16,175 bases of DNA from an uncultured Anaerotruncus sp. (GCF_902490045.1 NZ_CABUCJ010000054.1:1-16175), one strand, 5' to 3'. Numbered from the stretch's first letter, positions 1 through 6,199 are shown. The notes: generated from the sequence alone by a model not told the origin. Made by a program: numbers and translations.

Positions 1-1
1 G

Positions 2-160
2 GGAACCGCCGCGGGCCGCGTCGCCGCCGGGGAGATCTCCCCCTGCCCGCCGGGCGTCCCCATCGTCATGCCCGGCGAGCGGATCGACGGCGCCGCCGTT
101 GAGACGCTGAGGAGTTACGGGGTTACGGAAGTAAATGTTGTGTCCCGGGGAAACTTTTGA
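2..160 (+). CDS. Orn/Lys/Arg decarboxylase, C-terminal end (partial)
   Basis: Only the last 52 codons are present; the gene enters from the left edge. The read-through in this frame contains GRVAAGEISPCPPGVPIVMPGE, the Gly/Pro-rich block typical of the C-terminal domain of PLP-dependent Orn/Lys/Arg decarboxylases (YaaO/SpeA-like). These remove the carboxyl group of basic amino acids to make polyamines or diamines; the substrate cannot be told from this fragment. The gene order with darA and holB downstream matches the yaaO region of Firmicutes. The last residues (SRGNF) and the TGA stop lie inside a perfect palindrome at 145-174, so the natural C-terminus may have been reshaped by a repeat. 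Family assignment is fairly safe, substrate unknown. Confidence 0.8.
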   Translation, partial: GTAAGRVAAGEISPCPPGVPIVMPGERIDGAAVETLRSYGVTEVNVVSRGNF

Positions 161-174
161 AAAAGTTTCCCCGG
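145..174. repeat. 14-bp perfect palindrome spanning the decarboxylase stop codon
   Basis: The arms 145-158 (CCGGGGAAACTTTT) and 161-174 are exact reverse complements around the dinucleotide GA. The TGA stop of the decarboxylase (158-160) is in the centre. No T-run follows, so it is not a standard intrinsic terminator on the plus strand. From memory, sequences of this GGGGAAACTTTT-GAAAAGTTTCCCC type recur in intergenic DNA of gut Clostridia, which suggests a dispersed repeat; this cannot be verified here. Confidence 0.8.
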
Positions 175-255
175 ACCCCTTCAAAACGTTTGGTTCAGGC
201 GCGGCGCTCTTCTTCGCCGCCCACTCGCGCCTTGCCGAAAAATATAATGTTTCGC

Positions 256-382
256 CGGCCTTTTCAAAGGCCGCGGGGTCGCGGGGCAGCGCCCCGCGTC
301 GCGCCCGCAGGCGCGAAAGACCTGATCCTTCAGGCGTATTTTCTTTCCCGCTTTCTTTTACAAGAGAAAAGAAAGCGGGAAA
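256..382 (-). repeat. Dispersed two-hairpin element, copy 1
   Basis: Read on the minus strand, a 16-bp perfect stem (arms 344-359 and 367-382, 7-nt loop, core TTTCTTTT/AAAAGAAA) is followed by AAAATACGCCTGAAGG and then a GC-rich stem (281-287 with 291-297). An extra small stem GGCCTTT/AAAGGCC lies at 257-272. The same order of A/T-core hairpin, AAAA..CGCC linker and GC-rich hairpin occurs at 8062-8128, 8531-8588 and 11221-11281. This element fills much of the 363-bp stretch 161-523, which has no convincing gene. Confidence 0.7.
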
Positions 383-436
383 CAGGAGGGGAGCGCCCGA
401 CTTAACAGGTTCTTTTTGCCGGTGCGCAAAAAAAGA

Positions 437-465
437 TGGAATTTTGACGTCCGCTATGGTAAAAT
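437..465 (+). promoter_or_regulatory. Probable promoter of the darA operon
   Basis: An extended -10 element TGGTAAAAT sits at 457-465, about 59 bp before the darA start. The -35 region with normal spacing (TGGAAT, 437-442) is a poor match. A better-looking TTGACG at 444-449 is only 10 bp from the -10 box, too close to be used with it. The ferredoxin gene at 3087 has a similar TGGTAGAAT. Confidence 0.5.
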
Positions 466-523
466 AAAGTTGCACAAGGACGTGCGCCGGTCCAAATTGT
501 GAAGGGAATCAGGAGGGTGACTT

Positions 524-847
524 ATGAAGCTGATATTTGCGATCGTATCGAACGACGACAGCTCCAAGGTATCCAAGGAACTGACCAAGAACAGATTTTC
601 CGTGACCAAGCTGGCTACCACGGGCGGATTCCTGATGGCGGGCAACACCACCTTCATCATCGGCACCGAGGACGAACGGGTGGACGAGGCGATCGAGATC
701 ATCGGGAAACACTCGAAAAAGCGGACCCAGATGGTGCCCTCCTCCGCCTCCTACGGGGTGGGGATGTACACCTCCTTCCCGGTGGAAGTCCAGGTGGGCG
801 GCGCGACGATCTTTGTAATGAACGTGGAAAGATTCGAGAAGCTGTAA
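524..847 (+). CDS. darA: DarA/PstA, PII-like cyclic-di-AMP receptor
   Basis: This 107-aa protein matches the usual length and layout of DarA (YaaQ/PstA), a trimeric cytosolic PII-like protein that binds cyclic-di-AMP and passes the signal to partners that are still poorly known. Visible features are the N-terminal strand MKLIFAIVSNDD, the glycine-rich binding segment ATTGGFLMAGNTTF (31-44), and the C-terminal strand GGATIFVMNVERFEKL. The ATG is preceded by a strong AGGAGG site seven bases upstream. The stop codon TAA touches the ATG of holB with no spacer, so the two are probably translationally coupled. The neighbours match the conserved darA-holB-ricT order of Firmicutes. tmk, which often lies just upstream of darA in other Firmicutes, is not present in the window. 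Confidence 0.93.
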   Translation: MKLIFAIVSNDDSSKVSKELTKNRFSVTKLATTGGFLMAGNTTFIIGTEDERVDEAIEIIGKHSKKRTQMVPSSASYGVGMYTSFPVEVQVGGATIFVMNVERFEKL

Positions 848-1795
848 ATGCCCGAACTGCTCTACAACCGAAAAGCAAACGCCACGCTCGCCAACCTTGC
901 CGCTGGCGGGCGTTTTCCCCATACCCTGCTCATCGAGGGCCCGGAGGGCAGCGGCAAAAAGACCGCCGCCTGGCAGGCGGCAAAGACGCTGCTCTGCACC
1001 GGGGATCCAAAGCCCTGCGGGGAGTGCGCCCACTGCGTCAAGGCGGACAAGCGCATCCACCCCGACGTGCGCTGTTACACCGTGCCGGAGGGCAAGAAGG
1101 AATTCCCCGTCGAGACGGTGCGGGAAATCCGGCAGGACGCGTACATCGCGCCCAACGAGGGCGCGCGGAAGATCTACCTCATCGACCGGGCGCACACGAT
1201 GAACGCCGCGGCGCAGAACGCGCTTTTAAAGATCATCGAGGAGCCGCCCGGCTTTGTAAACTTCCTGCTGCTCTGCGAGAACCGTTCGCGGATGCTGCCG
1301 ACCATCCTCTCCCGTGCGATCAGCATCGAGCTGGAGGTTCCGTCGGTGGAGGAGTGCGCCGCCGCGCTGGAGACCCTCGCCCCCGGGCGCACGGAGCAGG
1401 AGCGGCGGGCCGCGGCCGCGGGCGCGGGCGGCAACATCGGCAGGGCACTGGGGCTGCTCGGCTCGGCCAAGCCCTCCAAATCGTCGGCCGACGCCAAAAA
1501 GCTCCGCGAGGAGCTGATCTACGGCGACCGCTACGCCTGCCTGCGGGTGCTCGCCGGGTACGACAGGGACCGCGACGGCCTCGGCCAGACCCTTTCGCTG
1601 CTGCGGGAGGGATTCGCGCAGGCGGCGGTCGGCCGGGAGGCGGACGAGCGGCTTCGGAACCGGGTGACGGTCATGCAGCTGATCGGCGCGGCGGACGCCG
1701 TCGAACGCGCGCTGCTGCGCACGGGACGCAACGTGAGCATTCCGCTGCTCTCGGCCTGCATGGTCGAGGAGGTCAAAGCAGCGCTCGCCGGATAG
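848..1795 (+). CDS. holB: DNA polymerase III subunit delta' (clamp loader)
   Basis: This 315-aa protein is the delta' subunit of the clamp-loader complex, which opens the beta sliding clamp and loads it on primed DNA. The AAA+ core shows Walker A GPEGSGKK (31-38), a zinc-binding set of four cysteines (50, 57, 60, 63; CGECAHC), a Walker-B-like strand IYLIDRAHTM near 109-118, and the conserved LLKIIEEPP (126-134). The SRC motif that usually contacts ATP in the neighbouring subunit reads SRA (155-157), keeping the arginine but not the cysteine. The start directly follows the darA stop; no strong ribosome site is seen, so coupling is likely. The C-terminal third is the alpha-helical oligomerisation collar. 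Confidence 0.93.
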   Translation: MPELLYNRKANATLANLAAGGRFPHTLLIEGPEGSGKKTAAWQAAKTLLCTGDPKPCGECAHCVKADKRIHPDVRCYTVPEGKKEFPVETVREIRQDAYIAPNEGARKIYLIDRAHTMNAAAQNALLKIIEEPPGFVNFLLLCENRSRMLPTILSRAISIELEVPSVEECAAALETLAPGRTEQERRAAAAGAGGNIGRALGLLGSAKPSKSSADAKKLREELIYGDRYACLRVLAGYDRDRDGLGQTLSLLREGFAQAAVGREADERLRNRVTVMQLIGAADAVERALLRTGRNVSIPLLSACMVEEVKAALAG

Positions 1796-1817
1796 CGGGC
1801 GCACGGGAGGCGTTTGC

Positions 1818-2057
1818 ATGGCCGATGACAGAGGTCCCGAGCTCCCGGGCGGCTGGGAGAAATTCTGCGAAACGCTCCGCGGGCTGCGCGCCCTGCCGGG
1901 CGCGATGCTGCGGGACTGGATGCTCGGGGACGAGCTGACGAGACGAAAATACGGGGTGAGCATCTTCCCCGGCAGTCGGCTGCTGGAGGATTACCGGAGG
2001 CGGCGGTACGGGCCGCCGCCGGGAGAGCCCCTCAAACCCCATAAACGGAAACGTTAA
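1818..2057 (+). CDS. Uncharacterised 79-aa basic protein between holB and ricT
   Basis: I do not recognise this protein. It starts with ATG behind a GGGAGG site, lies 22 bp after holB and 19 bp before ricT, and runs on the same strand, so it is very probably an operon member. The N-terminal half may be helical and has two tryptophans (GGWEKFCETLRGL, LRDWMLGDEL). The C-terminal half is very basic and proline-rich (DYRRRRYGPPPGEP, then KPHKRKR), suggesting nucleic-acid or ribosome contact, but that is inference from charge only. There is no signal peptide or membrane segment. Codon use resembles that of the neighbours, and the reading frame fills the gap neatly, which supports it being real. 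Confidence 0.7.
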   Translation: MADDRGPELPGGWEKFCETLRGLRALPGAMLRDWMLGDELTRRKYGVSIFPGSRLLEDYRRRRYGPPPGEPLKPHKRKR

Positions 2058-2076
2058 GAGCAATTGGAGGAACACC

Positions 2077-2964
2077 ATGGCTGAAATCATAGGCGTGAGA
2101 TTCAAAAGCGTTGGGAAGGTCTACTACTTCGACCCGGGCGAGCTCCAGGTGGAGAAGGGCGCACGGGTGATCGTCGAGACGGCGCGCGGGGTGGAGTGCG
2201 GCGAGGTCGCGATGGGCAACCGGCACATCGAGGACCAGAAGCTCCAGAAGCCCCTCAAGAAGGTGATGCGCCTCGCGTCGCCCGAGGACCTCAAAAAGGT
2301 GCACGACAACGCCGCGAGGGAGAAACAGGCCTTCAAGGTGTGCGAGGAGAAGATCGCCAAGCACAAGCTCAATATGAAGCTGGTCGACGTGGAGTTCACC
2401 TTCGACAACAATAAAATCCTCTTCTACTTCACCGCCGACGGGCGCGTGGATTTCCGCGAGCTGGTCAAGGACCTCGCGTCGGTCTTCCGCACCCGCATCG
2501 AGCTGCGGCAGATCGGCGTGCGCGACGAGGCCAAGATGCTCGGGGGCCTGGGCATCTGCGGGCGGCCCTTCTGCTGCTCGACCTTTTTGGGCGAGTTCCA
2601 GCCGGTTTCCATCAAGATGGCGAAGGAACAGGGCCTCTCCCTCAACCCGACCAAGATCTCCGGAACCTGCGGGCGGCTGATGTGCTGCCTCAAATATGAG
2701 CAGGCCGCCTACGACGACCTGCTGCGCACCACCCCCAAGGTGGGCACGCCGGTGCGCACCAAGGACGGCCGCGGTACGGTGGTGGAGGTCAACCTGCTGA
2801 CCGGCATGCTGAAGGTCGCTCCGGAGAAGGATTCCGCCGCCGCGAAGTTCTATCCCAAGAGCGAGGTGCGCCCCATCCGGGAGAGCCGCGGCGAGGGCCG
2901 GCAGGAGGGCCGGGGGGCCGGACGCGGGGAGGCCGCGCCGGAGGATGCGCAGGAGGAAAAATAG
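2077..2964 (+). CDS. ricT: RicT (YaaT), PSP1-domain protein of the Ric complex
   Basis: This 295-aa PSP1-domain protein corresponds to RicT/YaaT. In Bacillus subtilis RicT works with RicA and RicF as an iron-sulfur complex that supports RNase Y-dependent mRNA maturation and developmental phosphorelay signalling. The family signature is clear: GVRFKSVGKVYYFDPG at the start, VRDEAKMLGGLGICGRPFCC, and ISGTCGRLMCCLKYE. The six cysteines 161, 166, 167, 198, 203 and 204 are the expected cluster ligands and are intact. A charged, low-complexity tail (about 265-295, Gly/Arg/Glu-rich) follows the conserved part. The start has a good GGAGG site at the right distance. ricA and ricF are not in the window. 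Confidence 0.93.
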   Translation: MAEIIGVRFKSVGKVYYFDPGELQVEKGARVIVETARGVECGEVAMGNRHIEDQKLQKPLKKVMRLASPEDLKKVHDNAAREKQAFKVCEEKIAKHKLNMKLVDVEFTFDNNKILFYFTADGRVDFRELVKDLASVFRTRIELRQIGVRDEAKMLGGLGICGRPFCCSTFLGEFQPVSIKMAKEQGLSLNPTKISGTCGRLMCCLKYEQAAYDDLLRTTPKVGTPVRTKDGRGTVVEVNLLTGMLKVAPEKDSAAAKFYPKSEVRPIRESRGEGRQEGRGAGRGEAAPEDAQEEK

Positions 2965-2996
2965 GGGATTTTTGACGATTTCCCCAAAAACTTTAC

Positions 2997-3024
2997 TTGC
3001 ATTTTTGCGCGTCTGTGGTAGAAT
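2997..3024 (+). promoter_or_regulatory. Promoter of the ferredoxin gene
   Basis: TTGCAT (2997-3002), a 16-bp spacer and TAGAAT (3019-3024), preceded by TGG as an extended -10. It lies in the 122-bp gap between ricT and the ferredoxin, so the ferredoxin can be transcribed independently of ricT. Confidence 0.75.
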
Positions 3025-3027
3025 AAG

Positions 3028-3045
3028 GCTATGATATCGCATAGC
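3028..3045. promoter_or_regulatory. Inverted repeat at the predicted transcription start of ferredoxin
   Basis: GCTATG (3028-3033) and CATAGC (3040-3045) flank ATATCG. The predicted start of transcription falls inside it, so it could be an operator or the first hairpin of the mRNA. Short stem; regulatory role is inference. Confidence 0.3.
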
Positions 3046-3086
3046 GGTATCGGAAGAAAAGTATTTTCAATTTGGAGGTGTTCCCC

Positions 3087-3257
3087 ATGGCATATGTGAT
3101 CAGCGGCGACTGCATTTCGTGCGGCAACTGCAAGGAGACCTGCCCCGTCGGCGCGATTTCCGAAGGCGACGGCAAGTATGAGATCGACCCCGCGTCCTGC
3201 ATCGAGTGCGGCGCCTGTGCGGCCGACTGCCCTGTCGAGGCCATCAAGCCCGAATAA
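3087..3257 (+). CDS. 2[4Fe-4S] ferredoxin
   Basis: This is a 56-aa bacterial-type ferredoxin, a small soluble electron carrier for anaerobic redox enzymes. Two full cluster motifs are visible: cysteines 9, 12, 15, 19 (CX2CX2CX3CP) and 38, 41, 44, 48 (CX2CX2CX3CP). I chose the ATG at 3087 because a GGAGGTG ribosome site lies just before it; an in-frame TTG at 3072 would place the start inside that site. It has its own promoter and terminator and so is a single-gene unit between ricT and trmN6. Because RicT and its partners hold [4Fe-4S] clusters, a link is conceivable, but there is no direct sign of it. Confidence 0.95.
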   Translation: MAYVISGDCISCGNCKETCPVGAISEGDGKYEIDPASCIECGACAADCPVEAIKPE

Positions 3258-3278
3258 GAGACGGTAGCGTACATAAGG

Positions 3279-3312
3279 AAAAGCCTTCGCCGCAAAGCGA
3301 AGGCTTTTCTTT
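3279..3312 (+). terminator. Intrinsic terminator after ferredoxin
   Basis: A 12-bp perfect stem (3279-3290 with 3297-3308, AAGCCTTCGC core), 6-nt loop, followed by a T-rich run. The trmN6 start lies only 12 bp beyond, so trmN6 must use a promoter overlapping this region or read-through; none is obvious. Confidence 0.9.
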
Positions 3313-3323
3313 TCGGAAGGGGA

Positions 3324-4076
3324 ATGCCGGTGGAGGGACATTATGAGGAGCTGGGCGGCGGGGTCCGCCTGTGGGTGACGCCAGCGCACAAGTTCGGGGC
3401 CGACGCGTTCCTGCTCTCCGATTTTGCCGCGCCGCGCGCGGGGGACCGCGCGGCCGACCTCGGGAGCGGGTGCGGCATCGTGCCCGCGCTCTGGTTTTGC
3501 CGTCCGGAATCCGCCCCGCGCGAAGCCGTCGCGGTGGAGCTCCAGGAGGCGGCCTGCGCCCAGATGGAACGCTCCCTCGCGGAGGGGAACCTGCCCGCCG
3601 GGCGGTTCGTCCCGCTGCGCGCCGACCTGCGGGAGCTTCGGGGGCGGCTGCCCGCGGGGGGATTCGACCTCGTGACCTGCAACCCGCCCTATACCGGGCC
3701 GGGCGGCGGGCTGCTGAGCGCCGACCCGGCCGGGCGGATCGCCCGGCATGAAACGGCCTGCACCCTCGCGGACGTGTCCGCCGCCGCAGGATACCTGCTG
3801 CGGTACGGCGGGCGGTTCTGCCTCTGCCACCGTCCCGAGCGGCTGGTGGACGTGGTCTGCGCCCTGCGGGAGGCGGGGCTCGAGCCCAAGCGGCTGCGGC
3901 TGGTGCAGCAGCGTCCGGAGCGCGCGCCCTGGCTCCTGCTGCTGGAGGGGCGGCGGGGCGGAAAGCTGGGGCTGCGGGTGGACCCGCCCCTCATCGTCGA
4001 GGGGGAGGGGGGCTTATCCCCCGAGATGCTGCGCATCTACCGGAAGAATGAGAACAAAAAGGAGGGCGGAAGATGA
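3324..4076 (+). CDS. trmN6: tRNA1(Val) adenine-37 N6-methyltransferase
   Basis: This 250-aa protein matches the YabB/YfiC (TrmN6) family, SAM-dependent enzymes that methylate N6 of adenine-37 in tRNA1(Val). Motif I DLGSGCGIVP (45-54) binds SAM and NPPY (120-123) is the catalytic motif of N6-adenine methylases. The N-terminal block GGGVRLWVTPAHKFGADAFLLSDFA matches the usual substrate-side start of the family. It overlaps rsmI by four bases (ATGA), so the pair is translationally coupled, as in Bacillus (yabB-yabC). The start ATG has a GAAGGGG site; GTG codons shortly after are possible but less likely. Exact substrate is assigned by family only. Confidence 0.87.
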   Translation: MPVEGHYEELGGGVRLWVTPAHKFGADAFLLSDFAAPRAGDRAADLGSGCGIVPALWFCRPESAPREAVAVELQEAACAQMERSLAEGNLPAGRFVPLRADLRELRGRLPAGGFDLVTCNPPYTGPGGGLLSADPAGRIARHETACTLADVSAAAGYLLRYGGRFCLCHRPERLVDVVCALREAGLEPKRLRLVQQRPERAPWLLLLEGRRGGKLGLRVDPPLIVEGEGGLSPEMLRIYRKNENKKEGGR

Positions 4077-4900
4077 GCGGGAAGCTCTATGTCGTGGGCA
4101 CGCCGATCGGCAACCTGGGGGATTTTTCCCCGCGCGCGCTCGAGACGCTCCAAAACTGCTCGTTTATCGCGGCGGAGGACACGCGGGTGACCCTGAAGCT
4201 GCTCAACCGTTTTGAGATCAAAAAGCCGCTCGTCAGCTACTATGAGCACAACATCCGCGAGCGGGGGCAGGAGATCCTCGCCCGGATTCTGGCGGGGGAG
4301 GACTGCGCGGTCGTGACCGACGCGGGCATGCCCTGCATCTCCGACCCGGGAGAGGACCTTGTGCGGCTGTGCGCGGAAAACGGCGTGGAGGCGGTCGTGG
4401 TGCCGGGGCCGAGCGCGGCGGTTTCCGCGCTGGCGGTATCAGGGCTTCCGACGGCGCGGTTTTCCTTCGAGGGCTTCCTCAGCGTCAAGCGCACGAGCCG
4501 GATGGAGCATCTGGAGGCGGTGCGGGAGGACCCGCGCACCCTCATCTTCTACGAGGCGCCCCACAAGCTCGTTTCGACGCTCGCCGATATGCTTGAGGCG
4601 TTCGGCGACCGGCGGATCGCGCTCGCGCGGGAGCTGACCAAGGTGCATGAGGAGGTGCGGCGCACCACCCTTGCCGCCGCGGCTGCCCACTATGCCGAAA
4701 ACCCGCCGCGCGGGGAGTTTGTCCTCATCGTCGAGGGCGCGCCGCCCAAAAAAACAGAGCCTCCCGATTTCCGGGAGGCTGTGGAGCTGACGCTCGGGCT
4801 GGCCGCGCAGGGGGCGTCCCTGTCGGAGGCCGCGAAGGAAGCCGCCCGGCGCACGGGCTATAAGAAAGGAGAGCTCTATAAGGCCGCGCTGAAGGAATGA
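4073..4900 (+). CDS. rsmI: 16S rRNA cytidine-1402 2'-O-methyltransferase
   Basis: RsmI (275 aa, normal length) puts the 2'-O-methyl group on C1402 in the decoding centre of 16S rRNA, with SAM as donor. The tetrapyrrole-methylase fold is clear: GTPIGNLGD (9-17), AAEDTR (33-38), TDAGMPCISDPG (82-93), VPGPSAAVSAL (110-120) and RELTKVHEE (186-194). The C-terminal domain (about 232-275) ends with a helical segment AAKEAARRTGYKKGELYKAAL. The start overlaps the trmN6 stop (ATGA) with GGAGGG upstream. The codons for PPKKTEPPDFREA (about 224-236) also contain a hairpin and A-run that read as an intrinsic terminator on the opposite strand, see 4748-4780. Confidence 0.95.
   Translation: MSGKLYVVGTPIGNLGDFSPRALETLQNCSFIAAEDTRVTLKLLNRFEIKKPLVSYYEHNIRERGQEILARILAGEDCAVVTDAGMPCISDPGEDLVRLCAENGVEAVVVPGPSAAVSALAVSGLPTARFSFEGFLSVKRTSRMEHLEAVREDPRTLIFYEAPHKLVSTLADMLEAFGDRRIALARELTKVHEEVRRTTLAAAAAHYAENPPRGEFVLIVEGAPPKKTEPPDFREAVELTLGLAAQGASLSEAAKEAARRTGYKKGELYKAALKE
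4748..4780 (-). terminator. Minus-strand intrinsic terminator inside rsmI
   Basis: On the minus strand a 9-bp GC-rich perfect stem (arms 4772-4780 and 4758-4766, 5-nt loop) is followed by CTG and seven Ts (4754-4748). This is a complete intrinsic terminator signature, facing the convergent operon that ends at 4947. No other terminator is seen between 4900 and 4947. Confidence 0.65.
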
Positions 4901-4946
4901 CGCGGCTGTGCAGGGGCTTTTGGAGCTATGTAAAATTACGGGAAGC

Positions 4947-5390
4947 CTAGAGGAGCAGGTAGGCGAGCGCCATGAGCAGGGCGTTATCCGCCTTTTCGTT
5001 GTAGAGCAGGAAGAGCAGCCCGAGGATGAGCAGCGTTTCGGTGTCGATGCCGAGCTTGTCGATCAGCCCGCTGATCGGGTCGGTCGGCTGCTGGGGGGCC
5101 TGCTGCTGGGGGACCACGTGCGATTCCGCCTCGATGACCCCGTCCTCCGTGACCTGCGGGGGCCCGCCCATCGCCTGCCCCTGCGAGAAGGAGACCTCGG
5201 GCGTCGGGTCGAACAGGATCGGCTCCGGCTCCTCGGCGACCGGCTGCATGGCCGATGGAGGCACGTCGATGAACTGCTGCGCGGCGGCCTGGCTGCGCGC
5301 CTGGAATTCATGGACGCGGTTGATCGCCTCCTGCTGCATGCGGATCATGTCCTCTTCGGTATAGGTTTTGGTGCTGTTCCATCGCATCAT
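4947..5390 (-). CDS. Uncharacterised 147-aa protein with hydrophobic C-terminus
   Basis: Last gene of a three-gene minus-strand operon; I know no function. It has a soluble, glutamine-rich N-terminal part (TEEDMIRMQQEAINRVHEFQARSQ, probably helical), a flexible Pro/Gln/Glu-rich middle (about 40-105), and a hydrophobic end made of ETLLILGLLFLLY (118-130) and NALLMALAYLLL (136-147), split by NEKAD. The tail could be a membrane hairpin or a C-terminal membrane anchor. The start overlaps the stop of the upstream gene (ATGA; a second ATG follows at once), so translation is coupled, with GGCGGTGG upstream. The hydrophobic-end motif resembles, from memory, short uncharacterised proteins of other Clostridia. 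Confidence 0.75.
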   Translation of the reverse strand: MMRWNSTKTYTEEDMIRMQQEAINRVHEFQARSQAAAQQFIDVPPSAMQPVAEEPEPILFDPTPEVSFSQGQAMGGPPQVTEDGVIEAESHVVPQQQAPQQPTDPISGLIDKLGIDTETLLILGLLFLLYNEKADNALLMALAYLLL

Positions 5391-6139
5391 CGTTTACCAC
5401 CGCCTGAAAAGAGATTTCCGAGACTGCCGAGCAGCCCGCTGTCGCGCACGGCCGGCCAGGCGTGCATCAGCCGCATCAGCCGGACCGCCCCGTCGATTTT
5501 GCCCGCCCGTTCGGGCGAAAAATGCGGCTTGAGCGCCTGCAGGAGATCGATGTTTTTATCCGGCTGGTTCATGGTGCCGAGCACGCCCGCGAGCTTGCCG
5601 ATCGACCCGAGGTCGGGCATCCCGCCGCCGGAGGCGCCGCCCGCGTTCTGGCCGCCGCCCCCCAGCATGCCAAGGATGGAGGAGAGCGCCGCCGGGTCGA
5701 AGCCTCCGCCGGATCCGCCGCCCGAGGGAGGCGCGGCGTTCGCGTTTCCGCCCCCCTGAAGGTTTTGCAGGAGGGACGCGATTGCGGAGGGGTCGAAGCC
5801 GCCGCCCGTATTTCCACCGGCGGGCGGGGCGCCGCTTCCCGTACCGCCGCCCCCCTGGAGGCCGATCGCGGCGGGGCTGGGGCCGTTTCCGGCTCCGCTC
5901 GCGCCCCCGCTGGCGGGTGGGGCGTTCCCCGCGTTCCCGGGTCCCTGGAGGTTCTGCAGGAGGGAAGCGATCGCGGAGGGGTCGAAGCCGCCCGGCGCGG
6001 CGTTTCCGCCGTCCGGCTGTCCGGACGCCGCCGGGGCGCCGCCGGGGGAGAGCCCGATCGACTGGGCAACCTGGCGGAGCTGTTCCATCTTGCCCGGGTC
6101 GCCCAATATCGAAGTGAGCATCGAATTCAGGTCATCCAT
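5387..6139 (-). CDS. Uncharacterised 250-aa Gly/Ala/Pro-rich protein with repeated helical modules
   Basis: Middle gene of the three-gene operon; function unknown. A short N-terminal helical unit (MDDLNSMLTSILGDPGKMEQLRQVAQSIG) is followed by two identical modules GFDPSAIASLLQNLQG (51-66 and 114-129) and a related one GFDPAALSSILGMLG (147-161), joined by Gly/Asn/Ala/Pro linkers. The C-terminal part (about 196-225, IDLLQALKPHFSPERAGKIDGAVRLMRLM) looks like a folded helical domain, and the protein ends LLGSLGNLFSGGGKR. There is no signal peptide or membrane helix. I use the ATG at 6139 because GAGGGGG lies just before it; a GTG 30 bases upstream lies within the hairpin at 6163-6199. The low-complexity linkers suggest a scaffold or multivalent binder, which is inference. 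Confidence 0.78.
   Translation of the reverse strand: MDDLNSMLTSILGDPGKMEQLRQVAQSIGLSPGGAPAASGQPDGGNAAPGGFDPSAIASLLQNLQGPGNAGNAPPASGGASGAGNGPSPAAIGLQGGGGTGSGAPPAGGNTGGGFDPSAIASLLQNLQGGGNANAAPPSGGGSGGGFDPAALSSILGMLGGGGQNAGGASGGGMPDLGSIGKLAGVLGTMNQPDKNIDLLQALKPHFSPERAGKIDGAVRLMRLMHAWPAVRDSGLLGSLGNLFSGGGKR
5657..5989 (-). repeat. Three in-frame repeat modules within the 250-aa protein
   Basis: Modules lie at 5942-5989, 5753-5800 and 5657-5701 (minus strand). The first two encode identical 16-residue segments but differ at several third-codon positions, so they are old enough to have diverged under protein-level selection, or were kept similar by it. The third is more distant. Confidence 0.85.
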
Positions 6140-6162
6140 GCAATCCCCCTCTTCGCGTGTGG

Positions 6163-6199
6163 CGTTCACAGGCCCGCGCGGCGCGCGGGCCTGTGAACG
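6163..6199 (-). promoter_or_regulatory. 17-bp hairpin between first and second gene of the small-protein operon
   Basis: The arms 6163-6179 and 6183-6199 (core TTCACAGGCCCGCGC) pair perfectly with a 3-nt loop. It is between the stop at 6212 and the start at 6139. No T-run follows on the minus strand, so a simple intrinsic terminator is unlikely; mRNA stabilisation, processing or partial attenuation would fit. Confidence 0.65.

Noticed and set aside
135..467. A 110-codon frame before darA
   Set aside because: It is read through the palindrome and hairpin repeats and has no Shine-Dalgarno site.
499..1938. A 479-codon plus-strand frame across darA and holB
   Set aside because: It lies out of frame with both recognised genes and encodes an Arg/Gly/Ala-rich shadow.
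2963..2990. A terminator after ricT (GGGGA...TCCCC)
   Set aside because: The stem is only about five pairs and is followed by As, not Ts.
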